Shown: in pieces, positions 39,135 through 41,071 of the stretch
Numbering within the stretch: the first letter of the stretch is position 1
Layout: each line of letters starts with the position of its first letter
Assembly: GCA_002428365.1 (NCBI GenBank)
Contig: DIVW01000024.1
Span: 1 to 41,071 of the forward strand
DNA: 41,071 nucleotides
DNA from: Propionibacteriaceae bacterium UBA6122
GTDB taxonomy: Bacteria > Actinomycetota > Actinomycetes > Propionibacteriales > Propionibacteriaceae
Reading direction: 5' to 3'
Notes under the pieces: model-generated
What the model was told of the DNA's origin: nothing
Seen by the model: only the letters and a program-made list of their open reading frames with translations
Databases searched by the model: none
Position numbers and translations under genes: made by a program

Positions 39135-40178
39135 ATGGGTTGGCGAATGCCGTCGGAAACCGCGGCGCACGAGCGCACTTGGATGGCCTTCCCACGCGAG
39201 GGCTACACCCTCGGCCAGACCGGCGCCAAGCGCGAAGAAGGCTATGCGGCTTGGTGCGCTACCGCGCACGCGATCTCCGAGTTTGAGCCGGTGACCATGG
39301 TCGTCGATCCCTCCGAGCTGAGTCGGGCGCGCCGAATGCTCTCGGCCCAAATCGAGTTGGTGGTTGCGCCGTTGGATGAGTTCTGGATGCGCGATTTCGG
39401 CCCCACTTTCGTGGTGGACGATGCTCGCCCCGAGGCGTTGGGCGCAGTCACCTGGACCTTCAACGGTTGGGGCGACCAGGAATGGGCCCAGTGGCAGGAT
39501 TCGGCGCGAATCGGTGCTCAGGTCGCCGAGCTTGCTGGCGCGGCGCCCATCAGTTCGCCGCTGGTAACCGAGGGCGGTGGCCTGCATGTCGACGGCCAGG
39601 GCACCGTGCTCCTCACCGAGACCGTCCAACTCGACCCGCGTCGCAACCCCGGCGCCAATCAAGCCAGCGTGGAGGCTGAGCTCGCCCGGACGATCGGGGC
39701 CACCCACGCGATTTGGCTACCGCGCGGACTCACCCGCGACTACGACGAGTTCGGCACAAATGGCCACGTCGACATCGTGGCCACCATGCCATCGCCGGGA
39801 CGGGTGCTTCTACACACCCAGCAAGCTGGGGAGCATCCCGACTACGAGGTCTCCAACCAGTTGCGGGCCCTGTTGACTAACGCTACTGACGCCAACGGGC
39901 ATCCGCTGGAGGTTATCGACCTGCCGGCCCCGGCCACGCTGCGCGATAGCGACGGCTACCTTGACTGGAGCTATGTCAACCATCTGGTCGTCAATGGCGG
40001 GGTGGTGGCTTGCGCCTTCGCCGAACCGGCGGCCGATGCCCGCGCCGCCGAGATCCTTCAGGACGCCTACCCGGGCCGCCAGGTGGTCGCCGTCGATGCT
40101 CGGCCAATTTTCGCCCGCGGCGGCGGCGTCCATTGCATTACCCAACAACAGCCACGGGTGGGCCGCGCCGGTGTTTGA
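39135..40178 (+). CDS. agmatine deiminase (agmatine iminohydrolase) family protein
   Basis: A 347-aa guanidino-modifying enzyme of the peptidylarginine deiminase fold (PF04371). Catalytic motifs are EFWMRDFGPTFV, EGGGLHVDG, FGTNGHVDIVA and the nucleophilic Cys in GGGVHCITQ (about residue 334). Agmatine deiminase converts agmatine to N-carbamoylputrescine and ammonia. ATG 39135 has TAGGAGA just upstream; an in-frame codon further up is inside the previous gene. It overlaps the downstream amidase by 8 bp. The substrate is likely agmatine, but related proteins act on other guanidino compounds. Confidence 0.93.
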   Translation: MGWRMPSETAAHERTWMAFPREGYTLGQTGAKREEGYAAWCATAHAISEFEPVTMVVDPSELSRARRMLSAQIELVVAPLDEFWMRDFGPTFVVDDARPEALGAVTWTFNGWGDQEWAQWQDSARIGAQVAELAGAAPISSPLVTEGGGLHVDGQGTVLLTETVQLDPRRNPGANQASVEAELARTIGATHAIWLPRGLTRDYDEFGTNGHVDIVATMPSPGRVLLHTQQAGEHPDYEVSNQLRALLTNATDANGHPLEVIDLPAPATLRDSDGYLDWSYVNHLVVNGGVVACAFAEPAADARAAEILQDAYPGRQVVAVDARPIFARGGGVHCITQQQPRVGRAGV

Positions 40179-41071
40179 CGTTGTTGAGGCCACCATCGCC
40201 GAGTTGCGCGCCGCCCTTGAGACCCGCCGCACCACCAGTGCGGGGCTGGTGGCTGCCTACTTGGCCCGGCTGGAGGCCTACGACGGACCAGCCACCACGA
40301 CTGTCCTCAACGCCGTGGTGGTGCGCAATCCGGACGCCCTGGCCGAGGCCCGCGCGTCCGATGAACGCCGGGCGAGCGGCCGAACCCTTGGGCCATTGGA
40401 TGGCATCCCTTACACCGCCAAAGACAGCTATCTGGTGCGTGGCCTCACTGCCGCTGCGGGCAGCCCCGCTTTCGCCGATTTGGTCGCTCAGCGCGATGCG
40501 TTCACCATCGAACGGCTGCGAGGCGGCGGGGCGATCTGCCTGGGCCTGACCAACATGCCGCCCATGGCTAACGGCGGCATGCAGCGTGGCGTCTACGGCC
40601 GGGCCGAGAGCCCCTACAACGCCGGCTACCTGACGGCTCCGTTCGGCTCCGGCTCTTCCAATGGTTCGGCGACTGCGACTGCGGCCAGCTTCGCCGCCTT
40701 CGGGCTGGGCGAGGAGACCTGGTCGAGTGGACGCGGCCCGGCCTCCAACAACGCGCTGTGCGCCTACACCCCGTCGTGGGGGGTGATTTCGGTGCGCGGC
40801 AACTGGCCGTTGGTGCCCACCATGGACGTGGTGGTGCCGCAGACTCGGACGATGGCTGACCTGCTGGAGATCCTTGACGTGGTCGTGGCCGATGACCATG
40901 AGACTCGCGGGGACTTCTGGCGCGCCCAGCCGTGGTTGGAGTTGCCGCGGGCCAGCGAGGTGCGTCCGTCGAGCTATCCGGGGCTGGCCCCGGCCTCGCT
41001 GGTCGAGGCGCAGCAGGCCCTGGCTGGCCAGCGCATCGGCGTGCCGCGAATGTATATCAACGCCGACTCTG
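40171..41071 (+). CDS. amidase signature family protein, 5' part
   Basis: The first 300 codons of an amidase, cut by the window edge. The Ser-cisSer-Lys machinery is visible: Lys in PYTAKDSY and the Ser-rich GSGSSNGSA. It begins at GTG 40171, overlapping the agmatine deiminase stop by 8 bp, so the two are translationally coupled. The N-terminal region starts DVVEATIAELRAALETRRTTS, as usual for the family. Pairing with a deiminase suggests hydrolysis of the carbamoyl or amide product made upstream, which is inference. Confidence 0.9.
   Translation, partial: MFDVVEATIAELRAALETRRTTSAGLVAAYLARLEAYDGPATTTVLNAVVVRNPDALAEARASDERRASGRTLGPLDGIPYTAKDSYLVRGLTAAAGSPAFADLVAQRDAFTIERLRGGGAICLGLTNMPPMANGGMQRGVYGRAESPYNAGYLTAPFGSGSSNGSATATAASFAAFGLGEETWSSGRGPASNNALCAYTPSWGVISVRGNWPLVPTMDVVVPQTRTMADLLEILDVVVADDHETRGDFWRAQPWLELPRASEVRPSSYPGLAPASLVEAQQALAGQRIGVPRMYINADS

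Noticed and set aside
1..41071. Mobile elements, prophage or CRISPR
   Set aside because: No transposase, integrase, inverted-repeat-bounded element or repeat-spacer array was seen on either strand.

Overview
The window is high-GC DNA packed with genes, and almost all of it is chromosomal housekeeping sequence from an actinobacterium. RbpA, a GarA-like FHA protein, FtsR, polyprenol-phosphate mannose synthase next to Lnt, and many leaderless gene starts all point to Actinobacteria. A pyrophosphate-type phosphofructokinase and a giant acyl-CoA dehydratase-activase-like protein suggest a facultative or anaerobic relative of the propionibacteria. That family assignment is inference. I see no IS element, prophage, integrase, CRISPR array or rRNA.

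Layout. 1-31: 5' part of a tRNA (probably Gly, minus strand) cut by the window edge. 239-937: orphan LuxR-type regulator. 1027-4277: thrS, HIT-family phosphorylase/hydrolase and CDP-alcohol phosphatidyltransferase. 4335-11183: gcvH, garA-like, ftsR, DUF151, a second merR, gcvP and yihY. This follows the order of the mycobacterial Rv1822-Rv1832 region. 11220-14781: PPi-type PFK (minus), small TadE/G-like protein (plus), MalY/PatB aminotransferase (minus) and YciO-type Sua5 protein (plus). 14745-23228: a minus-strand run of lpd, Flp-type pilin, YbaK-type deacylase, SatD-like regulator, membrane protein, HD hydrolase and the giant activase. 23335-28451: XRE-MurA fusion, pdxY (minus), glycerophosphodiesterase, UMF1-type MFS transporter and rbpA. 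28453-31323 (minus): fxsA, ppm1 and lnt. 31389-36868: FEN-type exonuclease, metW-metX (minus), YqeY protein, EamA transporter and AI-2E family permease. 36879-41071: P-loop-like protein lacking the Walker lysine (minus), tail-anchored Mrr-type nuclease, agmatine deiminase and the start of an amidase.

How the genes work together. gcvH, gcvP and lpd supply three of the four glycine-cleavage components; gcvT is not in the window. GarA-like, FtsR and the second MerR are regulators tied to carbon metabolism and cell division in relatives. Ppm1 and Lnt serve envelope mannosylation and lipoprotein acylation. MetX and MetW serve methionine synthesis. Agmatine deiminase and the amidase overlap and probably form one nitrogen-scavenging unit.

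The most noteworthy signals are regulatory. A perfect inverted repeat places two leaderless -10 boxes back to back between malY and yciO. A 20-bp near-perfect palindrome sits between lpd and the XRE-MurA gene. An inverted repeat covers the satD start codon. At least nine starts have a TANNNT box 6-7 nt upstream of ATG or GTG. Unusual proteins are the tail-anchored Mrr nuclease with a topoisomerase-type zinc ribbon, the degenerate P-loop protein, the zinc-ribbon GarA variant and the giant activase. I found no clearly new multi-gene system.
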